From contig CM026427.1 of NCBI GenBank assembly GCA_014871385.1, positions 5,154,988 to 5,218,987 on the forward strand: a stretch of DNA of 64,000 nt, given 5' to 3'. The notes under the pieces are model-generated. The model made no database searches. It saw nothing but the letters and a program-made list of their open reading frames with translations, and was not told the origin of the DNA. Of this stretch, positions 35,177 through 45,365 are shown in pieces; within the stretch, counting starts at the first letter, position 1; the number at the start of each line of letters is the position of its first letter. The position numbers and the translations under genes are program-made. The stretch is from Ceratodon purpureus. Its lineage: Eukaryota > Streptophyta > Bryopsida > Pseudoditrichales > Ditrichaceae.

Positions 35177-36076
35177 ATGGAACCCCCAGAATATGCATGC
35201 CAAGTAAAGACTTGTGCATGTGGCTCATCAAACGTCCAATTCAAGTATTTGAACAACAAAAATCCAAATCAACCGAGATACAAGTGTCTTGAATGTAAAG
35301 AACTATTTTCCTTTGTAGACCACAAGCGACCGAAACCTCGACATTACCAAAAGAAGAAGGGATTAGACCCTGAGGAGCTGCGGTATCTCCCTAGACATTG
35401 TCCAAAATGTGATGATGATAAGGGGATTTTCAAGTATTATAACAATGAAAAGGTGGTTGGAAAGAGACAACCCCGATTCTATTGCCCCCCTTGTAAGAAA
35501 CAATTCTCTATGCGATACGATGGTGTGGCCCTTTATCCAAGCACTTCTAACCAAAGGCAAAGGACAACATATTCCAACATTGAAGAACAAGTCAAGGAAG
35601 CTGCATTTGATCCAATGCTGGTGCAATACTCGAATGATAGTGAGTTACAATCTCAAATGGATAACATGGCGGGGGAATACTCGAATGATAGTGAGTTACA
35701 ATCTCAAATGGATAATGAACCAGAGCTGTTTCCAAATTGGACCATTGCGGAATTGCAACGTCTCATAGATGAGGGAACAATGCCTGTACCAATGCTGGAT
35801 GAGGTGCAAAACTATAACAATGGTGAGCAACCTCAAAATTTATATGAATCAATGGGTGAAGCAAAGCTGGACCTGCAAAACTATAGCAATGGTGAGCAAC
35901 CTCAAATGGATGGGGAATCAGATAGGGAATCAGCTGGGGATACAGACCCTTATACCAAAGAGATAGAAGATCTTCTAAGTTTCCATGAGTTTGAAGACGA
36001 TGGTGAGCTCTTTCAAAATCTGCCAGACTTTGGAAACACACTGTTATCCCATTTCATGGAAGGTGTAGTCCCATAA
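35177..36076 (+). CDS. Protein with two tandem Dof-like zinc fingers
   Basis: An intronless 299-residue protein. Two cysteine-rich units follow each other: residues about 7-40 (CACGSSNVQFKYLNNKNP then NQPRYKCLECKELF) and about 74-112 (CPKCDDDKGIFKYYNNEK then QPRFYCPPCKKQF). Both resemble the plant Dof finger: Cys pair, K.YNN, QPR aromatic, Cys pair. Finger 1 has the Dof spacing of 21 residues between the pairs, but its first pair is CxC rather than CxxC. Finger 2 has CxxC pairs with a 24-residue spacer. A basic linker joins them. The C-terminal 150 residues are acidic and Gln/Asn-rich, with two in-frame duplications (17 residues with YSNDSELQSQMDN, and NYxNGEQPQ), and could act as an activation region. 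A DNA-binding regulator is the likely role. A transposase-type zinc ribbon is the main alternative. Confidence 0.6.
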   Translation: MEPPEYACQVKTCACGSSNVQFKYLNNKNPNQPRYKCLECKELFSFVDHKRPKPRHYQKKKGLDPEELRYLPRHCPKCDDDKGIFKYYNNEKVVGKRQPRFYCPPCKKQFSMRYDGVALYPSTSNQRQRTTYSNIEEQVKEAAFDPMLVQYSNDSELQSQMDNMAGEYSNDSELQSQMDNEPELFPNWTIAELQRLIDEGTMPVPMLDEVQNYNNGEQPQNLYESMGEAKLDLQNYSNGEQPQMDGESDRESAGDTDPYTKEIEDLLSFHEFEDDGELFQNLPDFGNTLLSHFMEGVVP

Positions 36077-37568
36077 TATTACGATGGTGGTAGGAACACT
36101 GATTCGAAGAATTAGACTACTTGGACCTGCTCTAGCCCAGAGGTGTACTGTTTTGTATGTCTATGTAAAGCGATGCTCTACTTGTAGCTTCAGACTTGAT
36201 TGTAATTAATTGTGTGGGGGGTTGTTTATAAATGCTTCATTTTGCAACCTGTGCATTGTAACGGCAGCAATGGCGTTGCACTGTGTGTGGCATCTTGATT
36301 CTTCAGTATGTATTGTCAGGCTTGATTGAGGCTTGATCTAAAATGTGAGAACTCGTTTCGTACTTATTTGGAAGCTTTCTTGTAATTTATGCTCAAGTTC
36401 GTTTACTGGTATCTTACGGTACAAAGTGTGGTGAATGATTGAATGTGTGGTGAATGATTGATAGTGACTTTAGCATCCATTTAATTTTTGTTTTATTTTG
36501 GACAAGCAATGGTCCGGTATAAGCAAGTGTTTGCACCTTTGTATGTGTTGCATGGAATTGTAGACTAGGACTCGCATGAAAACAAATCTGAAGATGATTT
36601 CTATCCCTCAGAAATCGAACTAAAGCGCAGAGCAAACGCACCCGTAATGAAGGAATACCAGTAAAATTTAGTGCTGTTTGATTGTGCGATCACATTTTCT
36701 AGACCTGTACAGCCCGGCTGAAATCAAGTATTCCACGCAAATAGTAACTAGATGAAAGTACCGAGAAACCAAATTTAAGCTCAGCTACAAGTCCTGGAAA
36801 GGTTCAAGGTTTGAAGACAAAGATGTTTCATACAGCTATGTACATTCAGATGCTCAAGTCTAGGGATACAAAAAATTGGAAATTAAGTTTTACTCCATTT
36901 AGAGCCAACATTTACAAAGCTTTCCACAGATGGTGAGTGATTCTTGATGGAGCTGCCTTCAAAGTGAACTCACCAGATTATAGACTTGTCAAGGTGAACA
37001 CATCAATGAAACCTTAGCTTCAGCAGGTTAATTTCACGTGCCAATTTTCTATGCAAATCATGGTATCACTACATACTCCACAATCGAAAGCAAGAGTTGC
37101 ACACACCAATGACCAGAATTAAAGCTTTGGTTAAAATTCAAACATCAGCGTCCTTAAAACAGGCACATGACCATATCGGCACATTCTATTCTCTCTGAGT
37201 CTACGATAAGTCATTGAAGTAAGGCATTGGAATAACCTCCAAACTAAGGCCCCTTTTCGCCTCCATATTTTACTAAATGGTCAATGCCTGCCGTAGCACC
37301 ATGTAGCATGTTGTCACCCATTGAGCAAATATTCTTTTTTTTTTTTTGAAAAAAGAGGTTTGCTTCTCAAAAACTGAAATTCATGATCTTTGGTTCTTTT
37401 AGCAAAAAGATCACTAGAAATGACTCCAAATGGCTCAGAGGTAGCAAAAGGTTACACAAAATAATTTATCCTGTTTTCATTTCTTTGAGAGCCTCATAAT
37501 TTCTCTCAAAACTTGGTTCACCTAAGATCTCCAAGAGCATCAACCATCTACCTGAACAATCACGACAT
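36077..37568. other. Convergent intergenic region
   Basis: Holds the 3' UTR of the plus-strand zinc-finger gene and of the minus-strand glycosyltransferase. No exon is supported. A T-run occurs at about 37335-37348. Confidence 0.45.
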
Positions 37569-40029
37569 TCATATCATGGCCGCGCTATTTTCCTTGCCAA
37601 AATGAGATGCAGAGCGACTCTGGGCAATGATGTGCAGATGGCGCACATAAGTTTCCAAGTTTCGCCGCGACGACCCTCCCGCTGCTACCGCTTCAAGGCA
37701 TTCCGTCCACAGTTTCTGTATGTTTTCCCGCACAACCTGGCCTTCGGCCTCTTGCATCAGACTCCTCGCCTTCCTCGCAATCTCCTCTTTGGACATGAAC
37801 ACCACCGGCCGCGGCACATCACTTTCCAGTTCGTCCTTCGTGTAAGCATTCGCCTTCAATTCAATCGCCACCTTCAGCCTGTCCACGAAGGACCTGAATC
37901 CATTGAAAACTCAGTCACACTAGATGCAAGGTCTGAAATCGTCCGGACCTCTTGAAAAGATAGTTAGATCTTACAATCAAAGATCCAGAGACAGCACAAC
38001 GGTATACTTCAATAACACCACTGTTGATTGAATTAACTGACATCACAACTACACCTCTTTACTGAAATATAAAAAATCATTAAATATTATTTGGATGCTT
38101 TGCATTGCATCGAACAAGTTGCAAGGATCATTCTAGCTGAGCCCATAGTTTCAACTTGTTACTCTGATGCCATGGTTTATTGAAACAGGAAACAGAAAGA
38201 AAGAAAGAAATTACCTGCGGATAAGGTGCTGCTCTGCATTCATCGGCCATGCAAGCACCGGAACGCCAGCGCTCAATGTCTCAAGGGAAGAGTTCCACCC
38301 GCAGTGGCTCAAGAACCCACCCACGGCGGGGTGCTTCAGTATTCGCATCTGTGGTGCCCACCCGGAGTAGCATAGTCCTCTCCCCTTGATACGCTCCTCG
38401 AATCCTGGTGGAAGGTACTCCTTCACGGGTACAGGAGTTCTCGAGGCTGCAGTTGATGGCCCAGCATTCGGAGGCTTCAAAATCCACAGAAAACATGCGC
38501 CACTAGCTTCCAGTCCCAGGGCCATCTCCACAAGCTGTCGCGCTGAGAGAGTTGCCCAGCTGCCAAAGGAAATGAAAAGAACTGAATTGGGGGCTTGTGT
38601 GTTGAGCCACAGCATACATGGGTCCGTCTCTTCCAATATTTGTTGCGTAGTGCCACCGGCAGCTCCGCCATCACTTAGTACGGAAGTCTCCAGCAGCAAC
38701 GGCCCGATATCAAGGAAGTGCTTTGCCTGCAAGTACATGTTGTTTACTCTCATGTTAGCAAACTCAAACACATTTGTAGCAAGAGTCATCATTCAAACAA
38801 GCTCTCATGGAGAACTGTCACTAGCAGGATATTCAAATATATGAAAGATCCGACTTCGAATTACAGGGAGGTTAGAGTGTCCACAACGCATAATCTGAAA
38901 AGTCAAGAAACCTGTAGCAACACAATATGGGCTTGGAGAATTTGATGAGTAGACTGACCTGCAGATCTGAACTTCCAACACCTTCGTTGCCCGACCTGGC
39001 ATCAAGCACTGGTTTCTCTAGAGCATAACATGTGTTGATCAGAATTACGTCTGCCTGGCTGATATGAGCGAAGCTTTTCTGTATTTCGCCAAGGGACGCG
39101 GAAGGCTCTAATAGTGGTGCTGGAAGATCCATTGCCCGAGTGGGTGGGAGACCAGGGATATCTGCAAAAATCATGTCGCGAGTGTCCCGAGTGATTGGAA
39201 GGCGACCATCTTGAAATAGACGGGGAGCCTGCAACAGATGCAGACGCAATTCAGCACTGTAAATCTCGAACATCATCAACAGTAAGGTAGTGGTTTGATA
39301 GTGCTTTTCAAATTACTTGCTTCCCTGATTGTTCAATCTCGTTTTACTATAACTGTACAATTGATTTCATTTTAGCTGTACTGTAATACTTTCACTAAAA
39401 TTGTACGCAATGATCGCTTAACAAGCCAAAATTGTAGGGAATCAAATTATGAGGAATATCACTAAAACAGATTCCCGATTGAAACAGAGAAGATTGTTAT
39501 CCTGTTGGATTAGGGCAGTACTGATGCGGCATACCTCCATTGCACACGAGGCCCAACATGCTGGTGAAACCCAAAGCAAATGGCTCTCAATGCGAAGCTC
39601 TTTCGCCGCAGTTTGCGCCCATACGTTGAACATGTCGTAGATGATGCAAACTGGAGGACCCGCCGGTTGCACGCCCCGCAGCTGCTGTGAATCCGAGGAT
39701 GCGACGTCTGTGACGAGCTCTTGTAGCAGGTGGATCACTCTCAGGTTCTCCTTACTCCCAGGCTCTCGTAGAAGTTTCCTCCACTCGGAATTCAGAAGAT
39801 GCGGCTTGTTGTCTCTTAGTCCTAAGAGCCTCAGCGGTAGCCCTTGAGGGATCAGATCCGGTGACGACCCAACTAAGCTCTTCAGCTCCAGGATATGCCT
39901 GTCTGAACTCGCAATAGTTATGACGACTCCCTCTGCTCCTAATCGCCTGACAAACTGCAGAAACGGAATGTTGTGCCCTGCTGCGGAATCGGGGCACACG
40001 ACCACATGAGGCATACTAGCTTCCTCCAT
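37569..40029 (-). CDS. UDP-glycosyltransferase, family 1 (plant UGT)
   Basis: Four exons on the minus strand: 40029-39535, 39228-38959, 38726-38215 and 37893-37569. All are GT-AG with matching phases, 533 residues. The N-terminal catalytic histidine is in PDSAAGHNIPFLQF (His about 19). The 44-residue PSPG box spans residues about 378-421: WAPQMRILKH, then FLSHCGWNSSLE, then WPMNAEQ. It ends in Glu-Gln instead of the more common Asp-Gln. VLFISFGSWATLSARQ is the usual segment before the PSPG box. Such enzymes move glucose or a related sugar from UDP-sugar onto small acceptors such as phenolics or hormones. The acceptor cannot be read from sequence. There is no signal peptide, so it is presumably cytosolic. 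The ATG at 40029 (MEEASMPHVVV) is the first in frame; five codons upstream only a TTG is available. No breaks are seen. Confidence 0.92.
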
Positions 40030-41055
40030 AGCTTGCAAACGCAAAGAACAACCTGAACTTTGAAACTAAATTGCAACTGACTCAACAACCTGAACTCAAC
40101 TAAACCCCAACTCAACTAAATTGCAACTGACTAAGTTAGCTGCAGGTTCAGATCCTCCCATGGGATATGCCGATCAATCAGGTACGATTCGGCTCACTTT
40201 GTAGTAAATTATTCCTAATATAAAATCAGAAACGGAAACTTCAGTGGCTTTGAGTGGATACCGACTATGGTGTTGTAAAGGTTGGATTAATTGGTCTCGC
40301 CGTTCGAAACTCAGCTCCTTCAGCATCATTGCTAGGCGGCTGATAAGATATTAAATTCATGCAAGCCTGGTTTTCTGTGCAAGTATTAACCGTACTATGA
40401 CCAATGCAATTCCAGTACTGTATCCAGCATGACCTAAGAGCCGAATAAAAAATCGTGACTAGGAATGGAATGCACCTAGGAACGGAAGTAGCCAAGGCTT
40501 TGAAAGACAGAAGCACAGGCACGTGTGGAAATAAGATATTTACTAATACCACACAATTGAAGAAGAAGAGGCACTTCGCAAGGTAGTGACCGTTCACGAG
40601 CGTTGCAAACAAGTACAATTTAAAGAAAATGATAATCGAAATTAACAGAACTTTAAAAATTAGCTGGAGAGCTAAACCACAGAAAATGGATATCAAACAA
40701 ACTTCAGGAAGGATTAGATGCGCGTACCCAATCATAGCAGCATAAATCATCGTGGTTTCAGTAGAATGACGCAAAATTTTCGAGCGCCCCAGTAGCATAA
40801 GATACTCAAAAGTGGTCTCTTTCGCACTTGGCGGAGTTGCTTCCATCCTCAGTCTACCATGCCATCCTTGTGCTACGCTGTGACGACAACCCACAAATTT
40901 CCCTATCCTCTCTACAGTGGTTTCTGTTCCAACTACCAAAGGTCCAAATAATATCTGCCCGTTGTAGATACTTTAAGTTAAGATGCCGTGAAAAGAAATA
41001 CCAAATGTTAGCCTTCTAGGCTTACCATGAGCAAACAAGAGTACTCTTTGCTGTT
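40030..41055. other. Upstream of the UGT; unassigned minus-strand frame inside
   Basis: Intergenic DNA. A minus-strand frame stays open from 40939 to 40265. Its first part (to about 40737, followed by a plausible break) has protein-like composition (WHGRLRMEATPPSAKETTFE), but the rest is a low-complexity hydrophobic run typical of AT-rich non-coding DNA. I do not call a gene. Confidence 0.3.
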
Positions 41056-41089
41056 GGCATGGAGGTCAGCTCGGCATGGAGGTCAGCTC
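41056..41089. repeat. 17-bp exact tandem duplication
   Basis: GGCATGGAGGTCAGCTC occurs twice without a gap (41056-41072 and 41073-41089). It lies on the downstream side of the LRR relic and looks like a recent replication-slippage event. Confidence 0.9.
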
Positions 41090-41266
41090 ACCACTGCACA
41101 TGCTCAAGAGATCTGTCCACAATCCAGACTGCACGAATAAGTACCTGATTGTGAATTATCAATTGAATTACGAACTTCGGTTATATAGCACAAAGTTAGA
41201 GCTAAGATATATCATTAAAATTTGTGTTCAGATATGGATGGAGGACAAGGCAATGATAAGACTTAC

Positions 41267-42684
41267 AAAGTTCCCAGATTGACAAGGTTTGGTGCTGCCG
41301 CTGGGATTTCCGAGGAAAGGTTGTTGCCTGCTAGAGAAGTGCAATAGAGAATGTCATAGATACTCAGTTCAGTGGGCAGAAAGAGCTGATTCTACAGACA
41401 TGATTGAAAGCGTTTCTTGTTTTGGAGGGATTAAGAAAGGGCATGAAACTATCCGCCGGTGTTCAATGCACAATGATGTTCAGCAGACCTACAGCTCCCG
41501 CAAAGCGAGCCGAGTCCACTAGAGCTCAGCTGGAGGGCTTGCTGTGAAATTAATGGTATGGAATTAATGGTAGGTAGATATCTGTCATTGAGTATAAGTG
41601 AGTATAGCTCATCACCACAATAGCAATCCAACCTCACATGGACAAGAGCAGAAAACTGACTCCCTGATTCCCTGCAAAGCTTTATCAAAGACCATCCAAG
41701 TGAGTTAAATGATGTACTCTCACAATTTCTGGAGCTTTTGGAGGTCTCCATTTTCGGGTGATGAAGGAGAGTTAATTATATCTTATCTGTCTGCATCAAG
41801 ATGTGTGTCAAGAAACAGAACCTCCAATTCCTACAGGCACGATCACAAAGAGAAAGCTAACACAACTCTGACAGACTTGGAAAGAGGAGTAGTATAGGAG
41901 ACTTACCAATCGTGCTCAACCAAGTTGGTCAAATTGAATTTGACATCGGGAAGCTGGCCACTCCCAAGACTCCCTGCATTGCCAAATTGTTGAGTTTCAC
42001 ATATTGGAAAAGCAATAGGTTAATGATTATTAAAGGAATTACTTAGTTCCATCCATCAAACTAAAAACCGATGATATATAATCGCTTAAACAGCTTGACC
42101 TAACACTGATGATACTCAGAGACCGATGAACCCATCAGGCAACACCTAGAAACGTACATTATATTGTACATAACCTAATTTTACTTGCTACACTTGGTGC
42201 CAGATCCCCTGAACATTATGTTTGTGCCATTGGTCGTGTAGTTTGCATTGCTGACATCGAGCTTTTCCAAGAAGGTGAGCTTTCGGACGTCCTCTGCCAT
42301 GTTTCCACTTACTTGCAATATCCCGGTCACATTCCTGCTCTCCAAATCGCAGGCCGTCTCAACTGAGAAACAACTCATACTCAGCTGGCCTGGTGGGCAC
42401 TCTACATCAGCTGGCAGTTTGGTCAAGAGACTGAATTTACGCTTCACAGCAAGTGGATATTTGGGTTCTTCCATAAATGCCCTAACAACAAAATAGCAGA
42501 CATTCAATACTACGAGGTGAGATTACAGTGGTAGAACATTGTTGCCAAGTGCGTCGCTCGTGATGCCGGCCCACAAACGACAGGGGTCGGATGAAACGAC
42601 CCATTGAGTGGAAGAGATGGCCTTGAGAGCCCATTCGCTCGTTGTGGTCAGAAGTGCATCCTCTCTCACCTCAGACCCTGATTC
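41267..42684 (-). pseudogene. Relic of a leucine-rich-repeat (receptor-like) protein gene
   Basis: Minus-strand pieces in order. 42684-42527 looks like an LRR N-terminal cap (REDALL, then WALKAISSTQWVVSSDPCRLWAGI). 42481-42181 contains one LRR-like segment (NVTGILQVSGNMAEDVRKLT, then FLEKLDVSN) and ends in a stop. 41973-41907 and 41330-41267 are isolated LRR-type exons (GQLPDVKFNLTNLVEHD; GNNLSSEIPAAAPNLVNLG) with good splice signals. Intact plant LRR genes often carry one 24-residue repeat per 72-bp exon. Here the exons are 67 and 64 bp and the frame cannot be kept. No signal peptide, transmembrane segment or kinase follows. It is best read as a decayed partial copy, but a short secreted LRR protein cannot be excluded. 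A further minus-strand frame at 43040-42850 looks protein-like but is unplaced. Confidence 0.5.
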
Positions 42685-43794
42685 AATATGTCAAAGGTTG
42701 TTTCCTGCTGCCGCGGCCGGAGGACAAGTCGTATATGGATTAACATACTCGCTGCTCACATCCATGGATAAGCTTGCCAGTCCTCCGGAAATGAAATATT
42801 AATCAAGAAAAGACTGAACACAAAACCCGAGGTGTCAAACTCCTCAAACTGGCACTTTTGTGGAGCAGACATCCTCGGTAAAGACTCATTATTCATCAAC
42901 TCACTCAAATCAGCTCCTGTTCTGGCAAGGCGTCTAGATACTCCCTTTCCTTCATCAGGGCTCCACCAATACCACGATTTATCTAACCCAGCTACACAAG
43001 TCGCCCAACTTCTTCTATGAACTTGGTGGCACCACACCAAATCCGTAGTCTAGTGTAAATATGATCAGCAGCTAGCTGGGATATATCCAAAGTACTAGTA
43101 CTAGGTCAGCAACTCCTGCAGCATGTTGAGCACTACAAACATCCCACTCGTGCGGCATGGTGAGCACTCCACGGACCACCACTGTGTCTGCAGCAAATTA
43201 AGACAAGTACCGGCCTGCATGCTAAAACGCGGCTGGTAATGTCTCATTATGTTCGACAGACCTCAATTCCGGAGGTGCACATGATCGGTAAAGTAACTTC
43301 TGAATTAAAACACTCAATTCTTATAGATATGAGACCTCCTGATACGTGGTGCAGACTTGGTACATTCGGCAAAGCCTCAAAGGAAACTCACAGTCAATCC
43401 TGATTGAACAGAGGAGTCTGAGCTGAAATTACCTTGAATTACGATGACCCTTTGAGACACCATCTGAGCAAAACCAGAAATGCAGTCACATGCTGTCCCC
43501 GTGGACGTTGTATACATTACAGACCGAAACTATCAAAAAGAAATTAATGACACATATCAGTGTCGAATGCATACAATTAGGTAGAGAAGAATCCTATCTG
43601 CACTGATTCAGCACTTCATGCAAGTGTCAATGATCACACTCTGAATGTTCTCTATAAATAAACTTGTGTACCGTATTTTGTATGCAACACGACTCTTTCC
43701 GTTGATCACTCGGTCTTAGGCGGTAAACCAGATGTATCAATACTAAAATTTTGATGGCGAATTTTCATCAACATCTTCCCCAAAACCAGGCCTG

Positions 43795-44988
43795 CTATCT
43801 ATTCTCTTCATGCAAAGCTTTGATACGATTGTAACCTTGATACCCTTGTACGTCCCATAGAGAGATCTTCCTCATACAAGCAGGCACTCTATCTCCTAGA
43901 GATTTCCTCAACTTTGCCTGCTCCTCCGAGGGCAACGTCAGAAACAACTCCGCAGCTGCTTCTTCGAACTCGCCCGAGTGGCCCCATGGAAAAGTTCGCT
44001 GGTAAGTCCAATTCTCTAGCAGTGCAAGTCGTTCTGGGGATCTCAGCAACAGCCGTCCAGCTGACACCTCTTTGTACATCCTAAGAACAACCTCCGACAG
44101 ATCTAGCACTAAATTTACAAACCCCTTATTATGTGCATGGACTCCATCTGCATATTTGGGAACGACATCTGAATGCACAATGCCACGCACTAGTTCCTCA
44201 GCCACTCCTTCATCCAGCAATGACTCCAATATCCACTTCATTGCTCCCAGCTTATGATTTGTTGACCAAATCTCATTAATGCCGTCGATCTCAGGACTCT
44301 TTCCATTCCATTCATTTGCAATATTGACAAACATCTTCTTGGCTTCGTCGTTGACAACTCCAATAACCATCCTGGAAAATTCTGAATCTCTATCGCGTCC
44401 AATGCCCTTCAAATATTCTGGAAACTTCTCTCCCTTTTCACAGCACGCTTTGAACACGGCGCGAGTGCACTCTCGAATGCTGTCACACAGCTGCTCCTTG
44501 CTCGCATCCATCCCCAGCCTGGCAACCAGGTCTTTGAGATGCATGCGGGGGAAGTCTGGGGAAGCAGCATACTCTCGAACCATTACATAATCTTCCTCGC
44601 TCCAGCGTATGCATGACAAGTAGAGAGAGATACGTTCCATGACCTCTTCACAGTCTATCTGTGAAGCCACTTTCAGAGTCTCCAGAGCCTGTTGGACGCC
44701 TTCAAAGCTCTGAAACGGCGAGTACATTCGGGAGAAGCAATCGATGTAGGATTCAACCCCTGTTTGAGCCTCCAGCACAAACTCCATCGGTGATGATTTA
44801 CACGGCGAGGTTGGCCCGTTCCATCTCTCGCTCAAGCAAGTGTTGAAGTACTTGCTGTGAGTGCTCAACACGCGAGAATGCAAACTGATGCAAGCTAGCT
44901 TGTGGTCCTTCGTGCCACCACTTGGTACCAAGATAATAGAAACATCCTGACCTGTTGCTCCCTTCCCACCAAGTGTCCTCTCCTCCAT
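43795..44988 (-). CDS. BTB/POZ domain protein, plant type
   Basis: 397 residues from ATG at 44988 (MEERTLGGKGATG) to the stop at 43795, with no intron in this part. Residues about 15-95 match a BTB/POZ fold: DVSIILV, then KLACISLHSRVLSTHSKYFNTCLSERW, then VESYIDCFSRMYS. A long helical region follows (EVMERISLYLSCIRWSEEDY, then VMVREYAASPDFPRMHLKDLVARLG, and a conserved C-terminal half with LALLENW). This layout is that of a plant BTB family whose members are thought to act as substrate adaptors for cullin-3 ubiquitin ligases. That role is family knowledge, not shown here. The open frame extends to 45063, but only non-ATG codons lie there, and an acceptor-like GTGCAG before the start suggests a leader or upstream coding exon. 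Confidence 0.8.
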   Translation of the reverse strand: MEERTLGGKGATGQDVSIILVPSGGTKDHKLACISLHSRVLSTHSKYFNTCLSERWNGPTSPCKSSPMEFVLEAQTGVESYIDCFSRMYSPFQSFEGVQQALETLKVASQIDCEEVMERISLYLSCIRWSEEDYVMVREYAASPDFPRMHLKDLVARLGMDASKEQLCDSIRECTRAVFKACCEKGEKFPEYLKGIGRDRDSEFSRMVIGVVNDEAKKMFVNIANEWNGKSPEIDGINEIWSTNHKLGAMKWILESLLDEGVAEELVRGIVHSDVVPKYADGVHAHNKGFVNLVLDLSEVVLRMYKEVSAGRLLLRSPERLALLENWTYQRTFPWGHSGEFEEAAAELFLTLPSEEQAKLRKSLGDRVPACMRKISLWDVQGYQGYNRIKALHEENR

Positions 44989-45243
44989 CTCCTCCCAGTG
45001 CTCCTGCACCTGCACAAGTTTCACAACACCCCCACATGCTTTCAAGACCAATTTTTTTAACAATTTTTAACATGGAACGATTTAGAACTACGACATATGT
45101 ATCGATTCGATCAAAACACAAATCAAAGATTGCAGGGACGGGGAGCTACAAATCTCACAACGATTTGAGTTTGAAGCATTATAATCTAAGACTAATAATT
45201 ACGATTGATAATTACACAGGTTCTTCACAATGACATACAGATA

Positions 45244-45365
45244 CAGTCAAACCTTGATAAGTGTTAACGGTTGGGAGCATACTTTTTGTTAACACTTAGG
45301 GAATAGTAACACTTAACACTTATTGAGGGCGATGACGATGATTTGTAACACTTAGAGCAAATAAA
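45244..45365 (+). mobile_element. Terminus of a pogo-like (Tc1/mariner) DNA element
   Basis: After a TA dinucleotide the sequence begins CAGTCAAACCTTGATAAGTG and continues with TTAACACTTA and AACACTTATTGAGG repeats around a GGTTGGGAGC core. Plant pogo and Emigrant-like elements have the same plan: TA target, CAGT(A/C)AAACCTC end, a GGGA(C/G)C segment, and short internal inverted motifs. A related block with GTCGGGAGCACAAC and AACACTTAACAC lies at about 45723-45770. No transposase frame is present and no clean opposite end was found, so this is a fragment or an internally deleted copy. Confidence 0.45.

Noticed and set aside
40265-40939. A 224-codon minus-strand open frame
   Set aside because: Most of it is a hydrophobic, low-complexity translation of AT-rich DNA, it starts at a non-ATG codon and matches no family. 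Only the first 70 codons look protein-like, and no partner exons were found.
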